Shown: positions 10,628-20,290 of the stretch, piece after piece | Position numbering within the stretch: the first letter of the stretch is position 1 | How the letters are laid out: every line of letters begins with the position of its first letter | DNA from: Brachypterus glaber | Taxonomy: Eukaryota; Arthropoda; Insecta; Coleoptera; Kateretidae | Length of the DNA: 64,000 bases | Direction of reading: 5' to 3' | Assembly: GCA_958510825.1 (NCBI GenBank) | Contig: OY294044.1 | Location: 69,080,095 to 69,144,094 of the forward strand | Program-made: the position numbers and the translations under genes | Notes under the pieces: model-generated | Databases searched by the model: none | Told to the model about the DNA's origin: nothing | The model's input: only the letters and a program-made list of their open reading frames with translations

Positions 10628-10960
10628 CATAAATAGCTCATTGTGCGCATATCATCTTCGTCGGCTGGTGGACAGCAGGCGACGACAAAACACAGCCGAG
10701 GACACCGTCTTCAGCGGAGGGCACGTCGAATCGTCCGTTGAGCTAACCCAATTCCCAGACCCATTCGGGGCCGAAAAATCCGCCGCTGAATTTTCCGCGA
10801 GGCGATGTCCTCCTCGTCTTCGTGAGAATGTCCACGCGCGTTCCATTGTTGTGTCGACGGAGAAATGGGGCCGAAAAAATCACCAGGTTGCTGTGTCTAC
10901 GTCGCAATATGTGCCCTGGCTACACAGTGCAACAGAAAAAAAAATTGACAGCGGACCAAT
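10628..10960 (+). promoter_or_regulatory. GC/CpG-rich island, possible promoter with 5' exon
   Basis: The only strongly CpG-rich stretch in the first 26 kb. It follows a TATA-like CATAAATAG (10629-10637) with an initiator-like TCATCT about 25 bases downstream. A 175-codon frame starts at 10641 but has no recognisable domain and runs on into the SINE at 11011, so I do not call it a gene. It could be a promoter plus untranslated first exon, or the GC-rich part of an unlisted repeat. Confidence 0.25.
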
Positions 10961-11010
10961 TTTTTCAAGTCAATTTTCAGACGTAGATTTCGAATCTGTA
11001 AATTACATTT

Positions 11011-11278
11011 TGTTTGTTTGTTTTAACCTCGTACTATTCTACTTAATTAAGCATCCCCTAAGTCCAGGACTTGTGTGGGCTAGTAGTAGAGGGAACCACC
11101 GGCTTATACTGACCTTCGAACCAGTTTTTATAGAGTGTCCGCTTCACTTATGCCTTCGCCAAATTTGAATTATTAATTAACTAAAAAAGGCAAATCGGCG
11201 CCAGTGAGAATCGAACTCACGCTAGTTGTAGTAGACTTGTCATGTACAGACACTGTAGACCACTACACTAATCCTCCC
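11011..11278 (-). mobile_element. tRNA-derived SINE, copy A (near full length)
   Basis: Read on the minus strand: a tRNA-like head from GGGAGGATTAGTG with a B-box-like GAGTTCGATTCTC. Then a unique body (GGCGCCGATTTGCC, TTTGGCGAAGGC, GGTGGTTCCCTCTACTACTA, CACACAAGTCC) and a 3' end at TACGAGGTTAAA with CAAACAAACA. The same body recurs at 16553-16750, 28579-28846 and 47810-49140. The tRNA head is degenerate and should not be read as a functional tRNA gene. Confidence 0.85.
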
Positions 11279-11295
11279 ATATCATTGTAATCATA

Positions 11296-11821
11296 CTCCG
11301 TCCAGTTATGCAAGATAGTAAGGGACGCGGCCGTTTTACACCACAGAGCGCATAAATTTAAAATATGTCGGTACTGTTTTCCTGGAAAGGTCCTATCCAA
11401 AGACTCGCATAACAAGCATAGTACAAGAGAATGCGATGCCAGGATTGCTTGATGTGTCGTTATGTATCTTGTAATGATTGTTATGCGAGCCTCTGGATAG
11501 GTCTTAAGTTGTAATTGAACCTACCAATTTGACGTTTTCCTTGTGTAAGTTTGTACAGTATGTAGAATATGCTAATTTAGTGTGAGTGTATGAAGAATAA
11601 ACCAAAAAAATACCTTTTTCAATACCATACAAAATAACATTAAGTATAACCATTTTTTATGTAAATTTCTCTTCTTTTAATAGCTTTAACGACCGTCAAT
11701 CATTGTCATAGACAAAAAATGTCACAATATTTTATATGTTAAAAGGTACGAGTTTTTAACCAATAATGTAGCTTAAAAATCGCGGGAATTTTAAACTACT
11801 ATCTTGCATAATTGGACGGAA
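11296..11821. mobile_element. Tc1/mariner-like MITE with TA duplication
   Basis: Terminal inverted repeats CTCCGTCCAGTTATGCAAGA (left) and its near-complement at 11797-11821, flanked by TA on each side (11294-11295, 11822-11823). Inside, AGACTCGCATAACAA (11400-11414) and TTGTTATGCGAGCCT (11480-11494) make a second, smaller inverted pair. No transposase. It directly abuts the SINE head. Confidence 0.8.
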
Positions 11822-11823
11822 TA

Positions 11824-12089
11824 GATTTTTCGGGTCACGTCAAGATATTTTTCTATATGGACTAATAAGTTCACTTTAGTTTACAAATTTTTTTTTGTTA
11901 GTTCCCTGAAGTAATTTTTATTATTATTATTATTATTCGGGTAATTTAATACGGAAAATCCAAAAATGTGAAATAAATTAGAGGTTTTTAAAATATTGGA
12001 TATTTGTTTGACATATTAGCATAATAAATTGGCAACGCTTAAAGCTAAAACTCGGCATGAGAACGTAGTAGATCAGTAAATTAGCAAGT
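11824..12089. other. no gene; short ATT microsatellite
   Basis: A (TTA)n run at about 11919-11937 lies in otherwise featureless AT-rich DNA. It may be the trinucleotide tail of an unrecognised retrotransposon remnant. Confidence 0.4.
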
Positions 12090-12545
12090 TTAAACTATTT
12101 TTGTGTTAAATGTGGTAAAGAGGGAGAAAATCAGTATTTTCTGAGTTCTGTCATAGTTAATTAACTAAAAACATATTTCACTTTAGCGAAGTAGTGTATA
12201 TTAATTTTCTTTTTTATCTCTTTTTTTTGGCTACTGTAGTGGGTTACGTTTGTGTCATGTTTAAGAGACCAGCAATATTCTGCCAGAATACGCTTCTTGC
12301 CTTCTGTTTTTATATTTTATAAATTGACTTAACCCCCTTGGTTAATGTCACAGACGCTCGCTTCGATGCCAGAGTTTTAAGGAAAAAAAGACCTAACAAA
12401 ATAGTGTAAATTAACAACTTAAAGCGCATATAGAAAAAAATCCTGACGTGACCTGAAGAATTTGATTACAGATTTGAAATCCCAAAATTGACTTAAAAAA
12501 TTGATCTAATGCCAGAATTGTTTTTTTTCTGTTGTACCTACTATT
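12090..12545. repeat. dispersed repeat family, copy 1
   Basis: Direct-orientation relative of 21645-22085. Shared blocks are AAACTATTTTTGTGTTAAAT, TCAGTATTTTCT, GGGTTACGTTTGTG, CATGTTTAAGA, CAGCAATATTCTGCCA, AATCCTGACGTG and TTCTGTTGTA. No open frame. Possibly a degenerate non-autonomous element. Confidence 0.7.
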
Positions 12546-13053
12546 AGCCGTTTATATATAAATCACATGGGGCTCAGAATGAGTCGGTGGCTTAGTGGTT
12601 CCCAACTTTAAAAGTGCCGCCATGAATATATTTTTGTAAGGATATCTTAGGTTTCGATGATGCTGATTTCAAGTCCGATGTTGAAATTTCAAAATTCAAA
12701 ATGGCCGATTCAAGACGGCGGCGACTTTTTTCGATTTTCTACAAAATTAATCGAAATTAGGTTGGTATTTTGACATTTTTCGACCGATTTTCATCAAATT
12801 TGGTATTTTGTCTAATAATGGGCTAAGATATATTTTAATTTATTATTGGCACCAAACAGAAGTTTGGCGCTTAACCGGTTTTTGCAAACCGTCTTTTTCT
12901 GACTATTTTCTCGACTTTCGTAATATTCTTTATATTTAGTGCATTAAATTCGCAAGGCAGGTTTTCCGCACTCTGGCGTGGAGTTGGATTTTTTTAATGT
13001 TTTTTTTCAGCTATCTCAAAAACCTAAAATTATAATTAGTAATCAAAAACCTA
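12546..13053. other. no gene; CAAAATGGC-type repeat sequence
   Basis: The segment at 12690-12730 (TTCAAAATGGCCGATTCAAG, ACGGCGGC) resembles the CAAAATGGCG repeats at 20080-20230 and 31850-31870. The rest has no reading frame and no internal symmetry that I can see. Confidence 0.4.
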
Positions 13054-13188
13054 TACTGTCCTACTACACTAAAAAGCAGTAACTCCGTTTGTCGCATAGC
13101 GACGTTTTCACGTCAATTCTGATGTAATATTTTTAAAACGCTGCTATGCGATAAATTGAGTTACTGCTTTTTAGCCTAGAGGGCAGTA
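13054..13188. mobile_element. small palindromic MITE, TACTGYCC family
   Basis: Ends TACTGTCCTACTAC and its inward complement at 13175-13188, flanked by TA (13052-13053, 13189-13190). Arms share AAAAAGCAGTAACTC; the loop has TAGCGACGTTTTCACGTCAA. A close relative lies at 39565-39697. The terminal TACTGCCCT motif is shared with the longer MITE at 15352-15868. Confidence 0.8.
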
Positions 13189-13435
13189 TATTAACCAATT
13201 TAGATGAAAATATTGTAAAACATTTAAAATTAATGATTAAAAAGTGTCGTTTTCTGAACTTGTCTGTTCTTTTTCGAAGAAAAGGTGTTTTTTTCATGTC
13301 TTTTTCTAAAGGTGTTTTTTTCACCCAGTCTTATGCAGGGTTAGAAGGGTGTGACAATGGGAAGCGGGGTCAAAAATGGCCAAAAAAACCTGAGATACTT
13401 TATGGACATCCCATAATCACGCTAATCTTAAATAC

Positions 13436-14020
13436 GTTAAGTTTTAGTGACTTGCCAACGCAAGCCAAGAGTTAGTCCTGCTAGTAGGAGGTCTACACAT
13501 TGTAAAACTATTAACAGTATAATCTGAGAAGCTCGGTCGTTTCTTAGAAATTATCATAGCGGACTTAATAAAACTTTATTTTATACTGTTTTATAATATT
13601 TTATATAAATTATGGTCAGAGATTTAAAATCCGTTCACATAAATTCTATCAATTCTCAATTCAGAAAAAATAGTTGCAGATGTATTTGGTAGGTTTTTTT
13701 CTAAATAAAAATGTATTTTTTGAGAAAATAAGATGCAAAAAACGTCAGTGATACTTTTTTTCGAAATGCAAATCAATAGACCGTTTCTGTGAATGGATTT
13801 CAATTCTCTAATCAAAATTTATATAGAATAAGCTAAATCAGTATAAAATGAAGAACTATTAAGTCGACTGTGGTCATTTCTGATGAAAATAGTCCATTAT
13901 CTTCCGAAACCGAGCAGTGCTCGGCGAGCACCTCAGATTTAACTGTCAATTATTTTATAATATGTAAACTTCCTACTAACAGAGTTGGTTTGCGTTGGCA
14001 AGTCACTAAAACTTAATTTG
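13436..14020. mobile_element. foldback element with long arms
   Basis: Left end TTAAGTTTTAGTGACTTGCC (13437 on) is complementary to the right end near 13999-14018. Arms continue through GCCAACGCAA and TAGTAGGA. Towards the centre, TCAATTCTC and GAATGGATTT/AAATCCGTTCA still pair. The short frames at 13233-13475 and 13624-13815 overlap this element and are not genes. Confidence 0.8.
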
Positions 14021-14028
14021 TATTGTAT

Positions 14029-14455
14029 ACACGGAAAGAAATTAGTGGGCTCTGCGCTATACATTATAAGATATTTGGTAACAGTGGCAAATTATAGTGA
14101 TTTAAGCTATAGATTATAAGGGACACAATAACTAATAATGTTAAAAATAAATTGGAAACGATTATATATATTACAGACACGATTATATTTATTACAGGCA
14201 CTATTATAAATTTACAGAAATTTTATTATGTTATAAAAATTATTAGCACGGACAATAATTAAATCTATTTAAGCTATAAATGCCATACTATTTGTTATAT
14301 TTTATTATTCACTAAACAATTAAAGTATTTCAAATAAATTTTTACACTGACTGCCATAATTGTAAGAGAAAGCCTTGTATTTATATAATAAGCGATTATA
14401 ATTTGCTTGGTATGTGTGTTATAGCGCTCCTAGCTATAATTTTTTTTTTCCGTGT
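14029..14455. mobile_element. MITE with ACACGGAAA ends
   Basis: Left end ACACGGAAAGAAATTA and right end AATTTTTTTTTTCCGTGT are inverted. Inside, GCGCTATA near both ends also pairs. The interior is very AT-rich with repeated ACAGACACGATTAT-like and TTACAGGCAC blocks. It abuts the foldback at 13436-14020. Confidence 0.65.
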
Positions 14456-15351
14456 ATTTGTATATATTGTTTTATTGGCATATTGATTTAATACACTCAA
14501 ATATTGTAGATTAACCTCACGTATCAAACGATAAGTCATTATTTGCAGATGACCATTAACGCAGCCAAACGTTTCGCAAACGCTGCGGCGCGCCATAGGA
14601 GTGTTATGTGCATTTATATTATTTTATTTTTTTTGAAAAATGCCATTAAATAAATTGTTATTTAGCGGCATAACGGCTTTTCAATTGAGTGTTCATTAAC
14701 TTTTTCACAGTAACACACTGAACTCAATCGCCCACAATCCAAGAATGTGAGTTTTATGAGCGGCAGAACCCTAGTGTTTGGTAACACTGTTTACAACGAT
14801 TATTAATAGTCACCGTTTATGTAATTACCAGAGTTGATATTTTCATTACAATAACAGGGTCGCACAACAGGAATTTTAAATAATTTCTAATTTTTGGTGA
14901 GTTCGTTTAATACATACCTATTCCGAATAAGATTATATATCTGTATACATTACTTGTTTTTGGGGGGATTACTTTCAAAAACAATAGGGATCTTCCCCTC
15001 GTAGAAGTAATTTTTCCTGAAAATTTCAAGTTGATCAGATTATTCGTTCTTGAGTTATCACAAAAATCGTGACATCCGACAGACTGACGAAAGGACGGAC
15101 AACGGACATTAAAAAAAAAGTTGCTTATTTTTTCATGAAACAAATTTAAATTAAGATTTTTTTTCTAGGACGATTTTTGAAATTTTTTGAAAATTCGAAA
15201 TTACCGTATAATATTATAGATAGTTAATCCACCCTCAAATTTCTCTACGCGAGTTCTGGAACAGGCTGTATATACATATATTTTTCACTTTTACACGCAG
15301 AATGTCGCATAAGTTTTATGGGTGGCAAAACCCTAGTGTTTACAACGAGTA
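14456..15351. other. no gene; old repeat fragments
   Basis: A direct repeat sharing AACCCTAGTGTTT and TTTACAACGA occurs at about 14745-14803 and 15300-15349. 14960-15125 (GGGATCTTCCC, AAAATTTCAAGTTGATCAGA, GTTCTTGAGTTATCA, GACGGAC) is related, in inverted orientation, to 51975-52145. No coding potential. Confidence 0.5.
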
Positions 15352-15868
15352 TACTGCCCTGCTAAGGCAACTTGTCCTATCTGCAAAAATTCACTTTTTG
15401 AGATAAGCACACCATTGTACTGCTTTACACTAGCCCCATGTGCCTACTAATAAGAAATGTCTTATCTAAAACCCAAATCCTAAAAATTAGCCTAAGATGC
15501 TTGTCCTATATGGAAAATTTTCAATGTTTTCTAAATAAAATTGTCCTAACTAGTCTTTACTAGACGAATAATATAGGACTAGGACCAACTTTACAGATCT
15601 TAGTAATTTGATTGGACTTTTTAGATCATTTTTTCCTAACTTTTTCAGATAGAACAAATGCATTTAATATGAATATGACAATTTATTTTTCTGATAAAAA
15701 AATATTTTTTTTTTCAAAGGATATCACGTATTTTTGATTTAAAATAAAGCAGAACCCATCGCCATATTTATTTAAACATGTTTTCAAAAAGCAAAAACAA
15801 AAACAAAATTGGCCATATCTCAAAACATCTAATTTGAAGATAGGACAACTCGTATTAGCAGGGCAGTA
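15352..15868. mobile_element. Tc1/mariner-like MITE, TACTGCCCTGCTAA ends
   Basis: A 517 bp element with TA target duplication (15350-15351, 15869-15870). Terminal repeat TACTGCCCTGCTAA continues into a TTGTCCTATCT block, mirrored at the right end. Several internal TTGTCCTA/TAGGACAA copies. No transposase frame. Confidence 0.8.
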
Positions 15869-16451
15869 TAATGATTCATCGGAACTGTTTTAAAACCGAA
15901 TACTCTTTGTTGACAATAATAAGACTGATTTTATGACACAGTTAAACGCTTTTAACGATTTTAAGTACCCCATTATTCACTTTACAGACCGACTTCAAAG
16001 ACATTGCGAAAAATACAAATTATTAAATATTATAGAACTAAATAAAACAAGCATATCAAAATTTAATTTCTGTATCTTAAAGTGAATAAAACTGTTTTAC
16101 GCATGTAGGTTTGACTTAATTTACGTTATAGATTCTACGAATTTAGCTCACCTCGTTTTATATGCCATTTTCCACCTTTCATCACAGAATTTTATGATAT
16201 CTTTTATGTTTTTCAATCCAAATATTTCTGTTTTTCATGTCAAAAATAGAAACTATAGTTATAACCTTACCAATCCAAACCAATCTACCAAGATATAACT
16301 TTGGATGTTTTATTTATGTCTTGATTTTATAAAAATTACTTAATTTTTGATTATTTTTACCTTAGATTTTATAAAAAACATCAAAATGTACGGTCTTTTT
16401 CTTATGAAATTGTAAAACAGTACAATTTTACTGTTTTATATGGGAACATAT
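15869..16451. other. no gene recognised
   Basis: Unremarkable AT-rich sequence without open frames above about 50 codons or visible repeats. Confidence 0.4.
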
Positions 16452-16819
16452 CACCTATTCTTATACACGAATCTGTCATAAAAAAAACACTTCATGGACA
16501 TATTTTTTTGCTACACTGAAAAAACTGTCCAATATGGCAAAAATCTCATACTATCTCACTGGCGCCGATTGCCTTTTTCAGTTAATTAATAATTGAAATT
16601 TGGCGAAGGCGTACTCCCTAGATATATTGGTTCGAAAGTCAATTAAAGCCGGTGGTTCCCTCTACTACTAGCCCACACAAGTCCTGGACTTAAGGGATGC
16701 TTAATTAAGTAGAATAGTACGAGGTTAAAAACAAACATAAACATAAACATTTCAGTGTAGCAAAAAAATGAGCCCATGAAATGCCTTTTTTATGACAGAT
16801 TCGTGTATAAGAATAGGTG
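16452..16819. mobile_element. foldback element carrying a SINE insertion
   Basis: CACCTATTCTTATACACGAA (16452 on) is complementary to 16800-16819, and TTTTTTTGCTACACTGAAA pairs with its complement at about 16754-16772. Almost the entire loop is the SINE fragment at 16553-16750. A third, diverged arm-like piece (ATCTGCCATAAAAAAGGCA) follows at 16919-16955. Confidence 0.75.
16553..16750 (+). mobile_element. tRNA-derived SINE, copy B (head missing)
   Basis: Starts within the B-box end (TCTCACTGGCGCCGATTGCC), runs through the family body, and ends TACGAGGTTAAAAACAAACA with an ACATAAACATAAAC tail. It lacks the tRNA head and the segment AAGTGAAGCGGAC found in copy D. It occupies the loop of the surrounding foldback. 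Confidence 0.8.
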
Positions 16820-16890
16820 GGTCTCAACCCCAGCACGGACAACTTTTTTTTTTATGAGCCTTATAAAGGTCTGTGCTGGGGTTGAGACCC
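16819..16890. repeat. perfect 18 bp hairpin
   Basis: GGGTCTCAACCCCAGCAC (16819-16836) and its exact complement (16873-16890) enclose a 36-base T-rich loop. It is unusually GC-rich for this window. It borders the foldback at 16452-16819. Confidence 0.8.
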
Positions 16891-16954
16891 CCCTATGTAT
16901 TTTGGGATGCTTAACAAATCTGCCATAAAAAAGGCAACTCATGGGCTCATTAGC

Positions 16955-17040
16955 GGGGTAGCCCAAACATAAAATCTATACAGCCTTTAATAAAGCGAGA
17001 ATCGGGGTATGAAGTGCATGAATTTTGCCAAAAATTCTGC
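16955..17040. repeat. partial copy of the palindromic MITE found at 48036-49091
   Basis: GGGGTAGCCCAAACATAAAATC through GGTATGAAGTGCATGAATTTT (16955-17031) matches one half of that MITE (48985-49060: GGGGTAGCCCAAATATGAAATC.., GGTATGAAGTGTATGAATTTT). The terminal repeat is missing. Confidence 0.65.
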
Positions 17041-17097
17041 CCCTAAAAGACTTAAAGTAACCAAACAAACTAGCAATGCTGATGATTAAAACTCGGA

Positions 17098-17330
17098 TTA
17101 ACCCTTTCGGAACGGGGAACGCCAGGCAGCAGATTTACCTTGTCCAATATGTGCTTTTTTAATTAAGCTTATGGTGTTAGAACTAATTAGAGCTGATTGG
17201 AATTTTTTCGCATCGTGTCATTGATGTAATCGGAGGGATCATCACACGTGTTGCAACTAGAGTCGTTTCATATCTGACTGGCAAGCAAAATGTATGCAAC
17301 TCCGGTCGTTTACCGTCCCGAAAAGGTTAA
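17098..17330. mobile_element. piggyBac-like MITE with TTAA sites
   Basis: TTAA at 17098-17101 and 17327-17330 bracket inverted ends CCCTTTCGGAACGGGGAACG and CGTTTACCGTCCCGAAAAGG. TTAA target duplications are characteristic of piggyBac elements. A left-half relative lies at 26019-26110, next to a Smg6 exon. Confidence 0.7.
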
Positions 17331-18359
17331 ATATAGAATCCACTAAATAACTTACCTGCTGGAGTCTTATTGCACAATAGCGATCTCCATTCATTGTTAA
17401 TGGCATAATACTAATTTGGACTTCCCCTGCCGGTATCAACGAAAATTACTGCCATCTATGTCTAAGTAGGCTAATCGCGAATAATTTAAAAATTCAAATA
17501 ATGAAGCGGAGGGGACCTTGAACTTGCATTACCGACTGACCCCAAATTTAGAGCCGACCCGTGTGCACATTTGAAGCAAAGGGCCATTCCTTGGGAGGTT
17601 GTTTGACCGAATACATTCCTTGAGTTTTAGCGATATATCCGATATTAACTCTTAATGAGACAAAATCTACTGCCGACATTTTTTTTTCAAAAAAATATTA
17701 AAAAATAAAAATACACAGTTAAATAGAGAATTTTAAAATAACGTACCACAAGACATAGGGTGCCATTTAAAATATTGTCCCCCGTTGCCCCCCTGGCGCC
17801 GCCTTACCGAATAAAATATTTAAAAATATGGCAAGTGATAGTTTTTATTGTGTGATATAAATATTCTAAGTTTGAAGTTTATATCACATTCCGTTCAAAA
17901 GTTACGGGGGGTGTACCATTTAAAAGAATAACCCTGTATATGATAATTGCCAAGTTTCGCTCTTATTTTTTTACTTCATTAGAGTAGTCGGTTTTTTTTA
18001 CTTTTTTAAAGTACATGTATACAGCTTATACAGCTTTTGCGGAGTGACCCTACAAGACTCACATTTGATTTAACCACGTCGAGAATGGGAAACGTGCCGT
18101 CGACGGCACACAATAACTTTAATTAGAGTCACACCGAGATACAGTTAGTACATGATTGACTTTGGGCCCCCGTTAGAGCATCATCGTCTACGATATTAGT
18201 GTTATTTCTCCACAAAAATACCTTGGTATCAAGTTATAAATAGGGATCTTTTAAAGTGATAGTTTTTCTATAAAAATTTAAAAGGTAGATCTGTAGCTAA
18301 AAGGGTGCCAGGGAGCTCCTGAAAATGTTTTGGCACATTAATATTGTGCAGAGGCTGTA
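17331..18359. other. no confirmed gene; probable old MITE at 17755-17940
   Basis: GGGTGCCATTTAAAA (17759 on) and TTTTAAATGG-type complement followed by CCCTGTATA (about 17910-17940) look like the ends of a degenerate element. GTGCCGTCGACGGCAC at 18092-18107 is a perfect 16 bp palindrome. The minus-strand segment 17430-17357 has splice-like borders but no family match (see rejected items). Confidence 0.4.
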
Positions 18360-18637
18360 TCTAGGGCCCTTGAATAAAGTTAAAACATCCGACCTGTCAA
18401 AGGATGATATGATACGTGTAACAACGATAAATTGAATTTCGTGTAAGGTACCAGTTGTTATGTATAAATTTAGTAGCGTCAAGTGGGGTGACTTCGGATC
18501 TAGGGCCCTTGAATAAAGTTAAAACATCAGGCCTCTCAAAGGATGATATGATATGTTTAACAACGTTAAACTGAATTTCGTGTAAGGTACCAGTTGTTAT
18601 GTATAGATTTAGTAGCGTCAAGTGGGGTGACTTCGGA
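18360..18637. repeat. tandem duplication, 139 bp period
   Basis: TCTAGGGCCCTTGAATAAAG starts at 18360 and again at 18499. The two units are about 90 percent alike, and each ends AAGTGGGGTGACTTCGGA. The second unit runs into the palindrome at 18619-18834. Confidence 0.85.
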
Positions 18638-18834
18638 CGGTGTGGGTGACTTCGGACACTTTTTCGCAAAACTCTCTGATCCAAAGCATGTGTGAGGTTA
18701 TGTGCACAAGTTGTGGAATTGAACCCCACAAACTGTGCACATAACCCCACAACTTTTGCACACGTACTTTGGTTTAGAGAGATTTGCGAAAAAGTGTCCA
18801 AAGTCACCCACACCGTCCGAAGTCACTCCACTTG
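18619..18834. mobile_element. palindromic MITE of about 216 bp
   Basis: CAAGTGGGGTGACTTCGGAC pairs with GTCCGAAGTCACTCCACTTG at the right end. Arms continue through GTGTGGGTGACTT, CACTTTTTCGCAAA and GTTATGTGCACA almost to the centre (near 18718-18724). Non-coding. The 138-codon minus frame here is simply the palindrome read through. Confidence 0.85.
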
Positions 18835-19290
18835 ATGGTACAAGAAACCTAAATTCGATTGTTTGGAGATACGAGGTTGTGAAAGTAACACAACTATACT
18901 AATATAACTTACATATTTTCACGGCATGCTTTTCTTTTAATATTCAAAAGGCTCGTCGTTAACGCAAAACAGTCTGGAAAATAAAAGCAGTTGTTAAAAC
19001 GCTTAAAAATAATTAACTCGAAAAGTGAACAACTAATTGTTCTTGCTGCACTTGCAGTGTCGCACGGTGCGGAATTTTTCAAATCTAGCAGGACAAAAAT
19101 AGCAAAACCAACTTTTAAATAAACGGATTATAGTATTACTACCTGAAAATAAACTGTTTAAAGTTTAATAAAATGACTGAGGAAAGTTCTTGGACGTTAC
19201 ACGTTTTTATTTTTTTAAAGCTTAAGTCGGCATATAATTATAATTATATAAGCAAGTAAAAAAAAATCTGTTTTTGTTGGCTGCATTGAG
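18835..19290. other. no gene recognised
   Basis: AT-rich sequence with no long frame or symmetry seen. Confidence 0.35.
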
Positions 19291-19632
19291 TGCAAGAGCG
19301 TAGATGAGGGGGGTAATGGGGGTAATTACCCCCCCCCCCATAGGCGTGGGCGCCAATTTTGTTTGCGGGGCGCCAAGTTTGGTAGAAACAGTCAGGGACA
19401 AAGCTTTTGTCTTAAGGTATTTTTTTGGGCGCCGTCATTTTTTTTGTAGGGGCGCCACGTTTGGTAGAAACCGTCAGGCATTTTTTGGGGTGAATTTTTT
19501 TTTTGTAGGCGCACAAAGCTTTATTTTAGGGTGTTTTTTCTTTTGCTAGGGGCGCCAAATTTGAGGCTTGAAAGGCCGGCCCTGGGTATTACCCCCCCCC
19601 CCCCCCCATAGAAGAAAAAGATCTACGCCCTT
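19291..19632. mobile_element. inverted-repeat element with C-tracts and GGGGCGCCA tandem units
   Basis: AAGAGCGTAGAT (19294 on) with GGGGGTAAT mirrors ATCTACGCCCTT (19621-19632) with TATTACCCCC. Inside, three units beginning GGGGCGCCA (about 19367, 19449, 19550), two of them continuing GTTTGGTAGAAAC, form a short tandem array. The 81-codon frame at 19304 is a by-product of it. Confidence 0.65.
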
Positions 19633-19999
19633 GATTGAGTGGTACAGTAAGAATGCTTAAAAGCAATATTAGGCTTTGTGTTTTATAGATAATTAAGATC
19701 AACGTATTTACTTTAAATCGCTGGCTTTATTTTTTTTATTATTTAAAGAAATTATTTTAACTTTGATATTAACTTTTATTTTACTTGAAAAATTTAACAA
19801 AATATTTTATTTTGCTTGATCTACAATTTGATTTCTGTTGATTTCGCTAATAAATGTTTAACTCTCGGATAGCTTATTTACAACTCTTTAAAACCATACT
19901 AAATATGACCGCTAAAAGTGTAAATTTTCGTTTACATGCTTTTATTATATGTGTGGGGTCGAACAAAAACGTATATTAGCGTCAAAATATAGATTTTAA
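19633..19999. other. no gene recognised
   Basis: AT-rich filler without visible structure. Confidence 0.35.
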
Positions 20000-20290
20000 A
20001 GTTATGCTTTCACATTGGCCCAAAATCGGTATCCAAGAGTTTTCGGGGTCAAAGATTTTTGGTTAAAATTAAAAAAAAATCAAAATGGCGGCGTCAATAT
20101 GGTGGACGACTTGTACCATTTCTGGCCGATTCGAACCAAAATCAGTATCAGGGGGTTTTTGGGGTCGCAGATTACGAATTTTTGGCTGGAATTTAAAAAA
20201 TCAAAATGGCGACGCCAATATGGCAAATTTTGGTATATAGGGTTTTTTGGATTCGTAGATTACGAATTTTTGGTCAAAATTCAGCAGGTT
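20000..20290. repeat. short tandem array with CAAAATGGCG core
   Basis: Two to three diverged units of roughly 110-120 bp, each with GGGTTTTTTGG/GGTCGCAGATT, AATTTTTGG, AAAATCAAAATGGCG and CAATATGG. Related cores occur at 12690-12730 and 31850-31930. The reading frames at 20015 and 20206 fall within this array and look like artefacts. Confidence 0.6.

Noticed and set aside
10641..11168. 175-codon protein-coding gene
   Set aside because: The frame continues into the antisense SINE, has no domain and its GC-rich part reads equally well on the other strand.
11206..11278. tRNA gene on the minus strand (and similar heads at 28770-28846 and 47810-47890)
   Set aside because: B box is good but the acceptor and anticodon stems do not pair, and the same head is always followed by the same non-tRNA body: it is a SINE.
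17357..17430. minus-strand exon (GEVQISIMPLTMNGDRYC..) bordered by CAG and GTAAGT
   Set aside because: The donor is excellent and the peptide looks natural, but I recognise no family, the pyrimidine tract is poor and no partner exon is visible. Worth a translated search.
18397..18813. 138-codon minus-strand gene
   Set aside because: It is the translation of a tandem duplication plus palindrome; the peptide repeats itself.
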